A DNA stretch of 64,000 nt from Cohnella ginsengisoli (GCF_029525555.1 NZ_JAPDHZ010000006.1:186001-250000); one strand, 5' to 3'. Shown: positions 9,985 through 18,887, numbered from the stretch's first letter. The notes: generated by a model not told the origin, from the sequence alone. Numbers and translations: made by a program.

Positions 9985-10028
9985 AGCCCCGTTCCTGGTC
10001 GGTTTAGCGGCCGGCGCGGGGCTTTTTT
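9985..10028 (+). terminator. Rho-independent terminator of the LuxR-family gene
   Basis: AGCCCCG and CGGGGCT pair around a GC-rich loop and are followed by a TTTTTT run ending at 10028, 20 bases after the regulator stop. Confidence 0.8.
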
Positions 10029-10039
10029 GCGCTGCATAA

Positions 10040-10057
10040 ATCACCACTTGTGGTGAT
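10040..10057. promoter_or_regulatory. perfect 18-bp palindrome, candidate LuxR-family operator
   Basis: ATCACCACTTGTGGTGAT is a perfect inverted repeat 63 bp upstream of the two-gene operon at 10121 and just after the regulator terminator. Size and symmetry suit a LuxR-type HTH dimer. That it is bound by the neighbouring regulator is inference. Confidence 0.55.
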
Positions 10058-10120
10058 GCGGACTCCTCGCGCGAGCATGTATCTTAACCTTAGCGGAAGC
10101 ACAAAGGAGGAAGCGCAAAT

Positions 10121-10435
10121 ATGAAAGGGTCACAAGGATCTCCGGAGAGCGACGGGGAGCCAAGACGGTACGAGATTCGCGTAAAAGGACATCTTGATCC
10201 CAGATGGGGAGATCGGTTCGAAGGGTTAAGTTTTACCCGCGACAGCAACGGAACGACCGTCCTCCGCGGCCCGGTGGCCGATCAGGCGGCTCTTCATGGC
10301 TTGCTCAGGAATATACGCGATCTGGGCTTGCCGTTGATTTCCGTCGTCGGGGTGAGCTCCGAACGTGCGAACGAGCCTGCGTTCAAGATAGAGACAGACT
10401 ATACGACTTCGATGATAGAGGAGACGAATCGATGA
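10121..10435 (+). CDS. conserved small protein, LuxR-regulator neighbour
   Basis: 104 residues, soluble. The core RYEIRVKGHLDPRWGDRFEG and the later DQAALHGLLRNIRDLGLPL are motifs I recall from a conserved family of unknown function that often sits beside LAL-type LuxR regulators and a membrane protein. A strong RBS (AAAGGAGGAAG) precedes ATG 10121. The stop overlaps the next start (ATGA), so it is translationally coupled to a membrane protein. No catalytic motif is seen; a small modulator or sensor role is possible but unproven. Confidence 0.75.
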   Translation: MKGSQGSPESDGEPRRYEIRVKGHLDPRWGDRFEGLSFTRDSNGTTVLRGPVADQAALHGLLRNIRDLGLPLISVVGVSSERANEPAFKIETDYTTSMIEETNR

Positions 10436-11097
10436 ACGCAATCCGCACGACCGCAGGAAGCAACAAGATCACCGCCCCCGGCCTCATTCGTTGGTCAGGC
10501 GTGGCGGCGATGCTGGCAGGGATTCTGTTCATCGTCATCCAGATGATTCACCCGGCCGATGTTCTCTCGTCCGTCACTACCGACGCATGGGCCATTGCCC
10601 ATTACTTAACCATCTTGATGAGTCTCCTCGCCTTGATCGGCATGACGGGGATCTACGCCAGGCAAGCGGAGAAGGCCGGATGGCTGGGCTTAGCCGGCTA
10701 TCTCCTGTTCAGCCTCGAGTTTGCGCTTCTTATGGCGCTTACCTTCATCGAAGCTTTTATCTTGCCGCTGCTCGCGACCGACGCGCCGAAGATCGTGGAG
10801 GGATTCCTGGGGCTTTCAAGCGGAGCGGGCAGCGAGGTTGACCTGGGCGCGCTTGCCGCCGCGGGACCGGTCTCGGCCGTGGCGTATTTGCTCGGCGGTC
10901 TGCTGTTCGGCATCGCCACGTTCCGCGCGGGCATTCTATCGCGCGGGGCGGCCGGCTTGCTCGCCTTTGGCGCCGTCGCTTCTCTGGCCGCCGCCGTGCT
11001 CCCGCACGAGCTCGGCCGGCTCGCGGCAGTGCCGATGGGGTTGGGACTGGCCTGGCTGGGATACGCGCTTTGGTCTGAAAAGCGCGAGCTCGCCTAG
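10432..11097 (+). CDS. multi-pass membrane protein of unknown function
   Basis: 221 residues from ATG 10432. There are about six hydrophobic segments: GVAAMLAGILFIVIQMI, HYLTILMSLLALIGMTGIYA, a GYLLFSLEFALLMALTFIEA helix, AVAYLLGGLLFGIATF, GLLAFGAVASLAAAVLP and VPMGLGLAWLGYALW. It resembles small DUF4386-like integral membrane proteins, but I cannot assign a function. It is coupled to the upstream soluble gene by a 4-base overlap, so the two likely act together under LuxR-type control. Confidence 0.75.
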   Translation: MNAIRTTAGSNKITAPGLIRWSGVAAMLAGILFIVIQMIHPADVLSSVTTDAWAIAHYLTILMSLLALIGMTGIYARQAEKAGWLGLAGYLLFSLEFALLMALTFIEAFILPLLATDAPKIVEGFLGLSSGAGSEVDLGALAAAGPVSAVAYLLGGLLFGIATFRAGILSRGAAGLLAFGAVASLAAAVLPHELGRLAAVPMGLGLAWLGYALWSEKRELA

Positions 11098-11114
11098 ACG
11101 TTAGAAAAGAACAG

Positions 11115-11132
11115 GAGCCGGCTACACGGCTC
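11115..11132 (+). terminator. short stem-loop after the membrane protein gene
   Basis: GAGCCG-GCTACA-CGGCTC, 17 bases after the stop at 11097, without a clear T-run. It is a weak terminator candidate. Confidence 0.35.
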
Positions 11133-11203
11133 TTGACGCGCGACGTTAAAAAGGATCGAGCACAAGCTGCTTGGTCTTTTTTTCTGTGCGTTCGAAGCAT
11201 CGC

Positions 11204-11232
11204 TTGACGTTCTTACACCTGTAAGTTATTAT
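11204..11232 (+). promoter_or_regulatory. sigma-A promoter with ArsR-type palindrome
   Basis: TTGACG (11204-11209), a 17-bp spacer and TATTAT (11227-11232) form a near-consensus promoter. The spacer contains the inverted repeat TTACA-CC-TGTAA (11213-11224), and TTTACAC follows the -10. An ArsR-type repressor bound here would block the promoter. The expected start site falls at about 11239, at the first ATG. Confidence 0.75.
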
Positions 11233-11238
11233 TTACAC

Positions 11239-11572
11239 ATGAAAAACAATAATGTTAACCCAGGGGGGAGACGAAGTTCTTGCGATGCTGTCGGCGCTTG
11301 CCAATCCGCACAGGCTGCGGATCGTAGCCGCGCTGGCGACCGGCGGACGCAACTATGTCAGCCAGCTCGCGCGCGAGATCGGGATCAGCCGTCCGCTGCT
11401 GCATCTGCATCTGCAGAAGCTTGAGGCTGCCGGCCTCGTCGTCAGCCAGCTCGAACTGTCTCCCGACGGCAAGGCGCTGAATTTCTTCGAAGTGACCGAC
11501 TTCGGCCTTGAACTCACGCCGGCGGCCATCGCGCAGGCGGCGAAGTCGCTGACCGACCAATCTGAACAGTAG
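11239..11572 (+). CDS. ArsR-type winged-helix regulator (start uncertain, G-run at 11263)
   Basis: The winged helix is clear: LSALANPHRLRIVAALATGG, then YVSQLAREIGISRPLLHLHLQKLEAAGLV and a wing ending in FEVTDFGLELTP. It has no metal-binding Cys and is closer to the non-metal ArsR regulators seen with small membrane proteins. Three starts are possible. ATG 11239 requires removing one G from the run at 11263-11268 (110 residues) and would give a leaderless mRNA. ATG 11252 is in frame as read (106 residues). ATG 11284 lies after GGGGGGAG but with overlong spacing. It is first in a three-gene cluster with 11582 and 11914. Confidence 0.85.
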
Positions 11573-11581
11573 AGGTGCACC

Positions 11582-11839
11582 ATGTCCGGAAGTATGTATT
11601 TGTTAACGATTTGCCTGCCGCTCGCGACGCTGTTGCTAATCTTCGGCATGCGGTATTTCTCGGCCATCCAGCAAGCGAAGCTGCGGTTCGCGAACGACGA
11701 GGCTTATCGACAGCTGGCGGAGCGGGCCGTGGCGGGCCAGATGGAGGCCGCGACCGCGCTAGCTTCCATCGAGGCGTCGCTCTCGGACCTCAAGACGCGC
11801 GTCGGAACGATCGAGAAGGTTCTTCAAGAAGTGGGATAA
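11582..11839 (+). CDS. small membrane protein with C-terminal coiled coil
   Basis: 85 residues: one N-terminal transmembrane helix (YLLTICLPLATLLLIFGM, residues 6-23), then a charged helix and a short heptad-like tail (ASIEASLSDLKTRVGTIEKV). AGAGGTGCACC precedes ATG 11582. It starts 9 bases after the ArsR stop, so it is co-transcribed and probably the regulated target. Proteins of this shape commonly accompany this ArsR type; function is unknown. Confidence 0.75.
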   Translation: MSGSMYLLTICLPLATLLLIFGMRYFSAIQQAKLRFANDEAYRQLAERAVAGQMEAATALASIEASLSDLKTRVGTIEKVLQEVG

Positions 11840-11913
11840 CCCGAGGTCTAGGCGCCGGAGGGGTTGCGAGCGTACGCGATGAAAAAATCACAAGAAGACG
11901 AGGAGACGCGCAC

Positions 11914-12361
11914 ATGAGGGAAGTATCGCCGTTTCGCCTGTATTTGCTGAGAGCCGGTTATTTATTTGTCGCCGTCGGTCTTGCGTTTTTTTATGTGGCC
12001 GGACTTCATTCGGCAGATGGCTCATCCGGATCCGCAAAGGGAGCTGATGGACGGCGTGGTCCCATGCATGCAGGCGGCTTTGAGCTTGCTGGCGCTGCTT
12101 GGGCTGCGTTACCCCTTGCGAATGCTGCCCGTGCTGCTATGGGAGATGCTGTGGAAGGCGATCTGGCTGCTGGTCGTGGCGCTCCCGGCCTGGTCCTCAG
12201 GCCAGATGACCGACGCGATCGCGGAGAATGTGTTCGCCTGCGCGTTTGCCGCTGTCGTCGCCGTCACCGTGCCTTGGGACTATGTGTTCAAGCAGTTCGC
12301 GGGAAAGCCGGGAGATCGGTGGGGAAAGGCGGCGGCGATGAGGACCGGTACGGACGTCTGA
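11914..12361 (+). CDS. membrane protein of unknown function, frame broken at T-run 11986-11992
   Basis: The start at ATG 11914 follows GAGGAGACGCGCAC. Removing one T from the seven-T run joins GYLFVAVGLAF to FMWPDFIRQMAHPDP and gives 148 residues. There are four hydrophobic segments, including CMQAALSLLALLGLRYPLRM, LWKAIWLLVVALPAW and ENVFACAFAAVVAVTVPW. I recall similar proteins as unannotated integral membrane proteins beside ArsR-type regulators. It is the third gene of the ArsR cluster. Confidence 0.7.
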
Positions 12362-12403
12362 CACTTTTGCGCGATAGGCGTCTTTGTTTTATTCGCAAAA
12401 CGA

Positions 12404-12438
12404 TTAAAAAAGCCGCCAGGGCATTCGCCCGGCGGCTT
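12404..12438 (-). terminator. Rho-independent terminator of the minus-strand five-gene cluster
   Basis: On the minus strand AGAAGCCGCC-GGG pairs with CCC-TGGCGGCT and runs into TTTTTT. It lies 20 bases past the stop at 12457 and closes the cluster that begins at 17873. It also abuts the end of the plus-strand membrane gene. Confidence 0.8.
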
Positions 12439-12456
12439 CTCCAATGAGCGGGGACG

Positions 12457-13156
12457 TTAACCCGCCATATTGTTGCGCGATCCCGTCTTCGAGAAGACCG
12501 AGATATGATCGACCTTGCCCGTAGACTTCGGAATGACGAATTTCAGCTGAAATTCCTTGCCGGTCTCGTAGACGTAAATCGTGTCGTCGCCGTTTTTGGT
12601 CGTGGACGACGGCTTGCCGAGCGTCTGCTCGATTTGCAGCAGCGTCAGCTTCTGAAGCTTGGCGTCGCTGGAGCGGATATCGAAGAGCTGGCTGCCTTTG
12701 TTGTAGCCGAATACGGCATGGTGCTTGCCGTACACGGCGTAAAAGCCCTTGCCCGCCATGTCGTCCGAGTCGGCTTTGCCCCAGTCGTCCCGCACGTCGT
12801 CGATGAGCGAATCGTGCACGACGTACTTGATGCCGGGCGCCTTGCCTTCTTTGGCGAGCTTCATCAGCTCTTTAATCTGAGCCGCGACCTCCGCGGAGAT
12901 CTTGGTCGGCGCGGCCGAGGCCGAGGCTGATTCGCTTGCCGGCGCGCCGACCGAAGGGGAGGCCGCCGCATCGGTCCCGCTGCCGGCTGAAGCCGAAGGC
13001 GAAGCGGGAGCCGATGCCGATGCGGAAGCGGAAGGCGATGCGCTTGGCGCGTCGTTTCCGGAAGAAGAAGCCGATCCGGCGGCGTTGCATGCGGCGAGTA
13101 CGAGCACGCCGGCCAGCACGAAGCCGTAGGATGCCTTTTTTGAAAGATGCCTTCAT
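12457..13156 (-). CDS. lipoprotein with Ser/Ala/Pro-rich linker, frame broken at T-run 13136-13141
   Basis: The start at ATG 13156 follows AAGGAGG. With one base removed from the six-base run the N-terminus becomes MKASFKKASYGFVLAGVLVL then AAC, a lipoprotein signal. Residues about 25-75 are a low-complexity S/A/P/E linker, as in many Paenibacillaceae surface lipoproteins. The C-terminal domain of about 140 residues (YVVHDSLIDDVRDDWGKADS, KLTLLQIEQTLGKPS, TIYVYETGKEFQLKFVIP) resembles the DUF4309-type domain found in Bacillus/Paenibacillus. Repaired length is 232. It is last in the cluster with the two-component system. Confidence 0.75.
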
Positions 13157-13182
13157 GATGCGGCCTCCTTAAAATGATTGCC

Positions 13183-14292
13183 TTATTTCAGTTTGGCGAC
13201 GCCGACGGCGATCTGCTCCATCTTCGCCTTGTTAAGCGCGCCGTCCGGGGAGCTGATCGTCACGAACCGGTCGTCGAGCTTGAAGGTCAGCATGTCGGTG
13301 CCGGAAGGCTTATACCACTTGGCTTGAACGCCGTTCGACAGAGTGACCTTCGTGCTGTCGTAGCCGTCCGAGTAATCGCGAGGCGATACGCCGACCGTCA
13401 TGTGGGAAAAGAGGAAGTTCACGCCGTCGCCGGTCGCCGCGGCTTGCTTGAAGGCGTCGTCGCCGGCCATGAGCGTCGGCGCGTAAGCCGTCGTGAAGCC
13501 GTCGAACCCGGCAAAGGCGGTCTTGATCGCTTTAAACTGCGCATCGGTGTACGAGACGATGGCCAGACCGGCCGTGCTGTCGGATTGCTTGGCGACGCCG
13601 ACGGCGATTTTCTCGAGCTGCGCCTTGGACAGCGAGCCGTCCATGGAGCTGAGCGTCACGAAGCGGTCGTCGAGCTTGAAGGTCAGCATGTCGGTGTCGG
13701 ACGGCTTATACCACTTGGCCTGGGCGCCGTTCGACAGGGTCACGTTCGTGCCGTCGTACTCGAAGGAATAATCGCGAGGAGAGACGTTGACGACCATGTG
13801 CGAGAAAACGAAGTTCACGCCGTCGCCGGTCGCGGAAGCTTGCTTATACGTATCGTTCGCTGCCATCAGCGTCGGCATGTACGGCGTCGTGAAACCGTCG
13901 AATGCCGCGAACGCCGTCTGAATCTCCTTAATTTGCGCCGTGGTATAGCCGATGCTGGCCAGATCCGCAGATTGCGGAGGCGTATTCGGCTTAGCCGTGG
14001 TGATCACAACCTGATTCGTCTTCGGGTCGAAGGTCAGTTGGACGTCCAGGGCGCCGGCCAGCGCGCGAACCGGGAGATACGTCGTGTCGTGGTATGTGAT
14101 CGGGGTGAGCTTGTTGCCGTTCGCGTCCGTCGGTGCATAGGCGGAGCCGTTAACCTTGATGCCGATGCCGCTGTTCAGGAAGGCCGTGATTTTTTGCATA
14201 TTCGTGCCTGCGTAGACGCCTGCCGCGCCCGTGATCGTCATGCCGAGCACCATCGCGCCGAGTACCGATTTTTTCATCATCTTGTTATTCAT
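13183..14292 (-). CDS. secreted protein: copper-amine-oxidase-N stalk domain plus two internal repeats
   Basis: The start at ATG 14292 has AAGGAG 9 nt upstream; the ATG at 14301 abuts that site and is rejected. A signal peptide ends near GAAGVYAG. Residues about 30-95 form a copper-amine-oxidase N-terminal-like stalk domain (IKVNGSAYAPTD, TYLPVRALAGALDV, DPKTNQVVIT), common in Paenibacillaceae exported proteins. Two copies of an approximately 115-residue module follow; each has Y-T-x-A-Q-x-K-x-I-x-T-A-F, FDGFTT, GDGVNF, FSHM, SPRDYS and DMLTFKLDDRFVT. The copies are highly similar, pointing to recent duplication. It has no enzymatic motif and lies between two lipoprotein genes. Confidence 0.8.
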   Translation of the reverse strand: MNNKMMKKSVLGAMVLGMTITGAAGVYAGTNMQKITAFLNSGIGIKVNGSAYAPTDANGNKLTPITYHDTTYLPVRALAGALDVQLTFDPKTNQVVITTAKPNTPPQSADLASIGYTTAQIKEIQTAFAAFDGFTTPYMPTLMAANDTYKQASATGDGVNFVFSHMVVNVSPRDYSFEYDGTNVTLSNGAQAKWYKPSDTDMLTFKLDDRFVTLSSMDGSLSKAQLEKIAVGVAKQSDSTAGLAIVSYTDAQFKAIKTAFAGFDGFTTAYAPTLMAGDDAFKQAAATGDGVNFLFSHMTVGVSPRDYSDGYDSTKVTLSNGVQAKWYKPSGTDMLTFKLDDRFVTISSPDGALNKAKMEQIAVGVAKLK

Positions 14293-14305
14293 GTGTTCCA
14301 TCTCC

Positions 14306-15513
14306 TTAAGGGGTTTGTTGTTTTTTTAAAATCGATGATTTCCGTGACGGGCAGGTCGCCCTTGCCCGCGGCCGTGACGCCTAGCCTCGTGCCGGAGGGA
14401 TTCCAGCTGAGCGGATATTGGGGAAAAGCGTTCGGGACGACGGGCACGACCATGCCCGAAGCCGCGTCGAACAGGTAGACGCCGTTCATGCCGCTGCGGT
14501 CTTCCGCGTATACGGCGAAGGCGAGCTTCACGGCGTCGGCGGACCAGCTCATGTAAGGGATCAGATCTCCCTTGCCGATCGCAGAGCCTTGCTGGCGTCC
14601 GTCCACGCCGTAGAGGAGCAGACGCGCGGCCGTTCCGTCCGGGCCGGGGCCCGTCGATACGGCGATTCTGGTACCGTCCGGCGCGACCTCGAAGCCGGAT
14701 ACGCCGGTGGCGAGCACGGTCGGCTTCGAAGCGGCTCCATACGCCAGCGTCTTCAGGTTCTGAGCCTGATCCGTGTAGTAGACGATACCGTTCGACGCCG
14801 TGAACTTCGTGAACTGCTCGGTCTTGGGATCGTCGAGCGTCATCTTGGATACGGTGCCGTCCGTCTTGACGGCCAGGATGTCGCCGCGTCCGTCCATGGC
14901 GCCGGCCGCGAGGAGGTAGGTGCCTTCGTCGACCCAGCCGCCCGACTCGAGATAGTTGGCGCCCGTGATCTCGGTCATGCCGCCGGTGGCGACGTTTTTG
15001 ACGAAGTTGCGGGCCGTATATTTATCCTTCCACTGCTGCACGAAGGCGAATTTGCCGTCGGGAGACGGCAACTCCTTTACGAGAGGAGCTGCGTCTCCTT
15101 CCGTCTCCAGCTCCTTGGCGGGCCGGCGAGCGTCGTTCGTCAGATCGACGGTTTCGGGCGTGTAGGTGAACTTGGCTTCCTCCGTATCGGTGCCAGGCTT
15201 TTCGAGCTTCGTCGTCGTGATCCGGAGCGCATCGTCCGAGAGCCAGGCGTCGATCGCCGCGCCCTCGAAGCGGTGGATGCGTTCGATCGCGACGTCGGCG
15301 CGCTTCGGCGCGTCCGTCTCCTTGACGACGGTCAGCTTGCGATCGCCGCCGCCCGCGCCTTGCGCGGCGGACGAATCGTCCGTCTGTCCGGCGCTTGCGC
15401 CGGAGTCGACGGGGACCGGCTCGCCGTTTTTGGCGCTGCAGGCCGTCAGTTCCAATGCGAGCATGAGCAAAAGCGTGAGCTTAACGGCGATCTCTCCTTT
15501 TTTGGTTCGGCAT
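14306..15513 (-). CDS. PD40/WD40-like propeller lipoprotein, two frame breaks
   Basis: AGGAGG precedes ATG 15513. Removing one base from the run at 15498-15503 gives MPNQKGEIAVKLTLLLMLAL and an LTAC lipobox. A second extra base at 14321-14327 hides the true end, which becomes DFKKQQTP and a stop at 14306. The mature part carries propeller repeats such as SPDGKFAFVQQW, APDGTRIAVSTG, SWSADAVKLAFAV and SWNPSGTRLGVT. Repaired length is 401. It sits between the kinase and the stalk protein genes. A role in sensing or signalling at the envelope is plausible, not shown. Confidence 0.78.
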
Positions 15514-15681
15514 GACAGGTCCTCCTGACTGATGTGGATCTCGCCAGGGAGCAGCTGCGGCGAGGCGCCCATACCGCGCTGCCCTGCGTCCGTCGTCCCT
15601 GTCTTGAGATCAGTATAGAATCGCGATATATCGAAGCCATATCCGGCATGTATCGAAGTTGTAAACAATTCCGTGCGTCGT

Positions 15682-17181
15682 TTACGATTCGCGCTTCGGC
15701 TCCCGGACCGGCAGCTCGAGCACGAATCGGGAGCCTTCCGGGCCGGATTCGGCGAGCCGGACGGCGCCGCCCTGCTTCTCCGCCAGACTGCGGACGAGCG
15801 ACAGACCGAGGCCCGTGCCGCCGGTGGCGCGGGAACGGTCGCCGCTGACCGTGTAGAACGGGTCGAAAATGCGCGATTGCGCGTCCTGCGGAATGCCGCG
15901 CCCGGTATCCGCGACCTCGACGATCATGCGAGGCGAGCCGCCGGGGCCGTCCGCCTGCCGGTTGCTTAGCGTGATCGCGCCGCCCGGCACATTGTACTTG
16001 ACCGAATTGTCGAGCAGGTTCAGCACGATATGCATGAGATTGTCGGGATCCGCCCAGACGTGGCCGTCATGGAGATCCAACGTCATGCGGATGCCGGCGC
16101 CGTCGGCTTTGACCCGGATACGCTCGGCGGCTTCCCGGAGCAGAGGCGCGAGCGCGACCTGCTCCGCCTTCGTTTCGAAGTCGTATACGTCCATCGCGGA
16201 CAGCTGCAGCGCCTTTTCCACCAATTCATACAGCCGCGCGGCCTCCGTGCCGATGCGCTCCCTTGCCCTGCCGAGCAGCGCCGGGTCGTCCGCGTACATC
16301 TCCAGCAGATCCGCGTACGCGCGGATCGAAGTCAGCGGCGTCTTCAGCTCGTGGCTGATGTTGCCGATGAACTGCTTTTGCTGGCGCTCAAGCTCCGTCA
16401 GCCGCGCGATCGCCTCCATGAGCTTGCGCTTCTCTTCATTGAGCTGCGTCACCGATGAAGAAATGCTGCCGCTCATATCGTAGATGCCGTCGGCCAGCTC
16501 GCCCAGCTCGTCCCGGCGTCTCACGGGGGCAGCGGACAGGTACTCGCCGCGTCCGATCTGCTGCGCGGCCCGGTTCAAGCGGCGGATGACGCTCACCTGC
16601 CGGCGGACGAAGAGATAGCCGAGGAGGAAGCCGCCCGCGAGCACCGCGAGCCCCGCGTACAGGAACAGATCGCGGATGCGCTCGTAAAACGCGTTCTGAT
16701 CGGCGAGCGACGCGTGAAATTGCACCGTGCCGAGCAACTGGTCGGCATTGTAGAGCGGAGCGAGGTATAAGAGCGCGTCGCCTTCCGTAATATAAGCGGA
16801 CATCCCTTGCGCGGTATAAGCGAGCGCGTCCGACGCGTCCGTCCGCGGCTGGATCGGCAGCGACGTGCCGGCCAGGACGCCGTCCGTATCGTAGAGCGTG
16901 ACCGGCATGCCGCTTAGTTCGCCCAGGTCGACGGCCAGCCGCTGTCCGTTTTTCTCCATAAAGGGCTTCGCCTCGACGCGTTCGCCAGTCAGGAAGGCGT
17001 CGCGCACGCGCAGATTCGCGGCCTCCGCCTGGCGGGCAAAGGTTTGCTCGAGCCGATCCTTCTGGTCTTCCCGAATGCCCGACAGCACCTGCATGCTGAG
17101 CGCGGCGACGACGGCGGCCAGCAGCAGCGCGAGCAGCAGCGACTGCTTGCCCTGGAGACCGATGCGCACGCCGCGGCTCAT
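15682..17181 (-). CDS. membrane sensor histidine kinase
   Basis: 499 residues from ATG 17181, whose ATGA overlaps the response-regulator stop. TM1 is at about residues 14-32 and TM2 at about 170-190, with an extracytoplasmic domain of about 135 residues between them. HAMP follows, then the H box FIGNISHELKTPLTSIRAY (phospho-acceptor His), the N box HIVLNLLDNSVKYN, the G1 box DTGRGIP, the F box FDPFYTV and the G2 box GGTGLGLSLV. It is an intact class I kinase. It partners the upstream OmpR-type regulator; the likely targets are the exported proteins downstream. Confidence 0.95.
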   Translation of the reverse strand: MSRGVRIGLQGKQSLLLALLLAAVVAALSMQVLSGIREDQKDRLEQTFARQAEAANLRVRDAFLTGERVEAKPFMEKNGQRLAVDLGELSGMPVTLYDTDGVLAGTSLPIQPRTDASDALAYTAQGMSAYITEGDALLYLAPLYNADQLLGTVQFHASLADQNAFYERIRDLFLYAGLAVLAGGFLLGYLFVRRQVSVIRRLNRAAQQIGRGEYLSAAPVRRRDELGELADGIYDMSGSISSSVTQLNEEKRKLMEAIARLTELERQQKQFIGNISHELKTPLTSIRAYADLLEMYADDPALLGRARERIGTEAARLYELVEKALQLSAMDVYDFETKAEQVALAPLLREAAERIRVKADGAGIRMTLDLHDGHVWADPDNLMHIVLNLLDNSVKYNVPGGAITLSNRQADGPGGSPRMIVEVADTGRGIPQDAQSRIFDPFYTVSGDRSRATGGTGLGLSLVRSLAEKQGGAVRLAESGPEGSRFVLELPVREPKRES

Positions 17182-17873
17182 TCGGACGGCCTGGCGCTCT
17201 TGTAGCCGACGCCGAACACCGTCTGGATGAGGCTCTGCGCCTCGCCGAGCTTGCGCCGCAGCCGCTGGACGTGAATGTCCACCGTCCGCGTCCCTCCCGC
17301 GAAGTCCATGTCCCATACCAGCTCCAGCAGCGCCTCCCGGGTATACACCCGCTCGGGGTTGGCCGCGAGCAGCTTCAATAGATCGAACTCTTTGGGCGTC
17401 AGGTCGAGGGCATGTCCGTCCAAGCGTGCTGTCCGCGAGAGCGACTCGATCGCGAGCGCGCCGAGGCGCACCGTTTCCGCATCGGCGGCAGGCGCCGCGG
17501 GCGGCGCGTGATCCTGCATTCGGCGGGCGAGCGCCTTCACGCGCGCGAGGAGCTCGCGGATGTCGAACGGCTTGGTCATATAGTCGTCCGCCCCCAGCTC
17601 GAGCCCCAGCACCTTATCCACGATATCGTTTTTAACGGTGAGCAGCAGAATCGCGGGACGATCCCTGCCGTCCAGCTTGCGGCAGACTTCGTATCCGCCC
17701 ATGCGCGGCATCATCACGTCCAGCACCATCACGTCCGGCCGCCTTGCTTCCACCTTCTCCAGCGCTTCGACGCCGTCCGCCGCCGTATCGACCTCGTATC
17801 CCTCGCGCCCCAGCGCGTAAGCGACCGCTTCCGAGATGCTCGCCTCGTCGTCTACCACCAATACACGCACCAT
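17178..17873 (-). CDS. OmpR family response regulator
   Basis: 231 residues from ATG 17873. The receiver domain has the acidic pair DDE, the phospho-acceptor Asp in VMVLDVMMPRMGGYEV and the conserved Lys in DDYMTKPFDIREL. The C-terminal winged helix has DLTPKEFDLLKLLAANPERVYTR and the wing region RTVDIHVQRLRRKL. A G-rich RBS precedes the ATG. The longer reading upstream has no RBS and was rejected. It is first gene of the minus-strand cluster, divergent from the SDR gene with a 200-bp shared promoter region. Confidence 0.95.
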   Translation of the reverse strand: MVRVLVVDDEASISEAVAYALGREGYEVDTAADGVEALEKVEARRPDVMVLDVMMPRMGGYEVCRKLDGRDRPAILLLTVKNDIVDKVLGLELGADDYMTKPFDIRELLARVKALARRMQDHAPPAAPAADAETVRLGALAIESLSRTARLDGHALDLTPKEFDLLKLLAANPERVYTREALLELVWDMDFAGGTRTVDIHVQRLRRKLGEAQSLIQTVFGVGYKSARPSE

Positions 17874-18072
17874 GCCGGTCCGCCCGCCCTTCCCCGTTCG
17901 AATTTCTCTATAAACATTCATACCCCTAAACGGTTGGAACATGCAAATGGGTGCGGATCGGGAAAACGACCGGAAGGACGATACGCATGCATAAAAACCA
18001 GCAATCGATGAGAAATCCTTGTACGAATGCGGTGTTATTGTGAAATGAATACGAAGAAATGGAGTTGATGGC

Positions 18073-18871
18073 ATGAAGCTGGCGGACAAAAATGCAATCA
18101 TTTATGGAGGAGGGGGGCGCGATCGGAGGCGCGGTCGCCCGGTTGTTCGCGGAACAAGGCGCCAAGGTCTTTCTGGCAGGCCGCAGCTTAAACAAAATGG
18201 AGCGGGTCGCAGCGGATATCCGAAAGTCGGGAGGGGCGGCGGACATTGCCGTTGTGGATGCGCTTGACGGACAAGCGGTCCGGGACCATGCCGACCGGGT
18301 AGCGAGAGAAGCCGGCGGCATTCATCTTGCCCTGAACGCAATCGGTATCGCGCACAACCAGTTCAAGCCTTTGGCGGACCTCTCGCTTGAGGAATTCGAG
18401 CTGCCCGTCACTGCCTATATCCGCTCTACGTTTCTGTCTTCCCAAGCGGTTGCGCATCATATGAAAAGGGCTCGCTCCGGCGTTATCCTGCATGTGACCA
18501 CCCCGGCATCCCGCATGGCGGGACCAGGATTCATCGGACATAGCGTCGCTTGCGCAGGCGTCGAAGCCATGTCCCGGAACTTGGCGGGAGAACTGGCGAA
18601 GGACGGCATACGAAGCGTCTGCATCCGATCTCATATGATACCCGAAGCGATATCGATGGACTCCCACAGCAAGGGCTTATTCCAGGAAAATGCGGCGATG
18701 GCCGGGATCACGTTAGACCAGATGCTTGAAGGGGCTGCCGGGAGCACGCTGCTGCATAAACTTCCGACATTAAAAGAAATCGCGGAAACCGCCTTGTTCC
18801 TGGCATCCGATGGCGCCGGCTCGATGACGGGCACAGTTGCTAATTTGTCCGGCGGTTTTCTGCTGGATTAG
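18073..18871 (+). CDS. SDR-fold oxidoreductase lacking the catalytic Tyr/Lys, frame broken at 18112-18117
   Basis: Removing one G from the six-G run gives MKLADKNAIIYGGGGAIGGA, a Rossmann TGxxxGxG variant, then LFAEQGAKVFLAGR and the NAG-like LNAIGIA. Repaired length is 265 residues. The usual active site YxxxK is replaced: the matching position reads FIGHSVACAGVEAM, so His replaces Tyr and Cys replaces Lys. The upstream Ser (TPASRMAG) is displaced too. The C-terminal end MTGTVANLSGGFLLD is family-typical. It may be a non-catalytic or unusual SDR. It is monocistronic with a GC-rich hairpin downstream at 18888-18904. Confidence 0.82.
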
Positions 18872-18887
18872 CCGGGGCGTTACCCTT

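Noticed and set aside
13174..14478. Long plus-strand frame opposite the stalk-protein gene
   Set aside because: It is the complement of a well-supported minus gene with signal peptide and known domain; no RBS or family on the plus strand.
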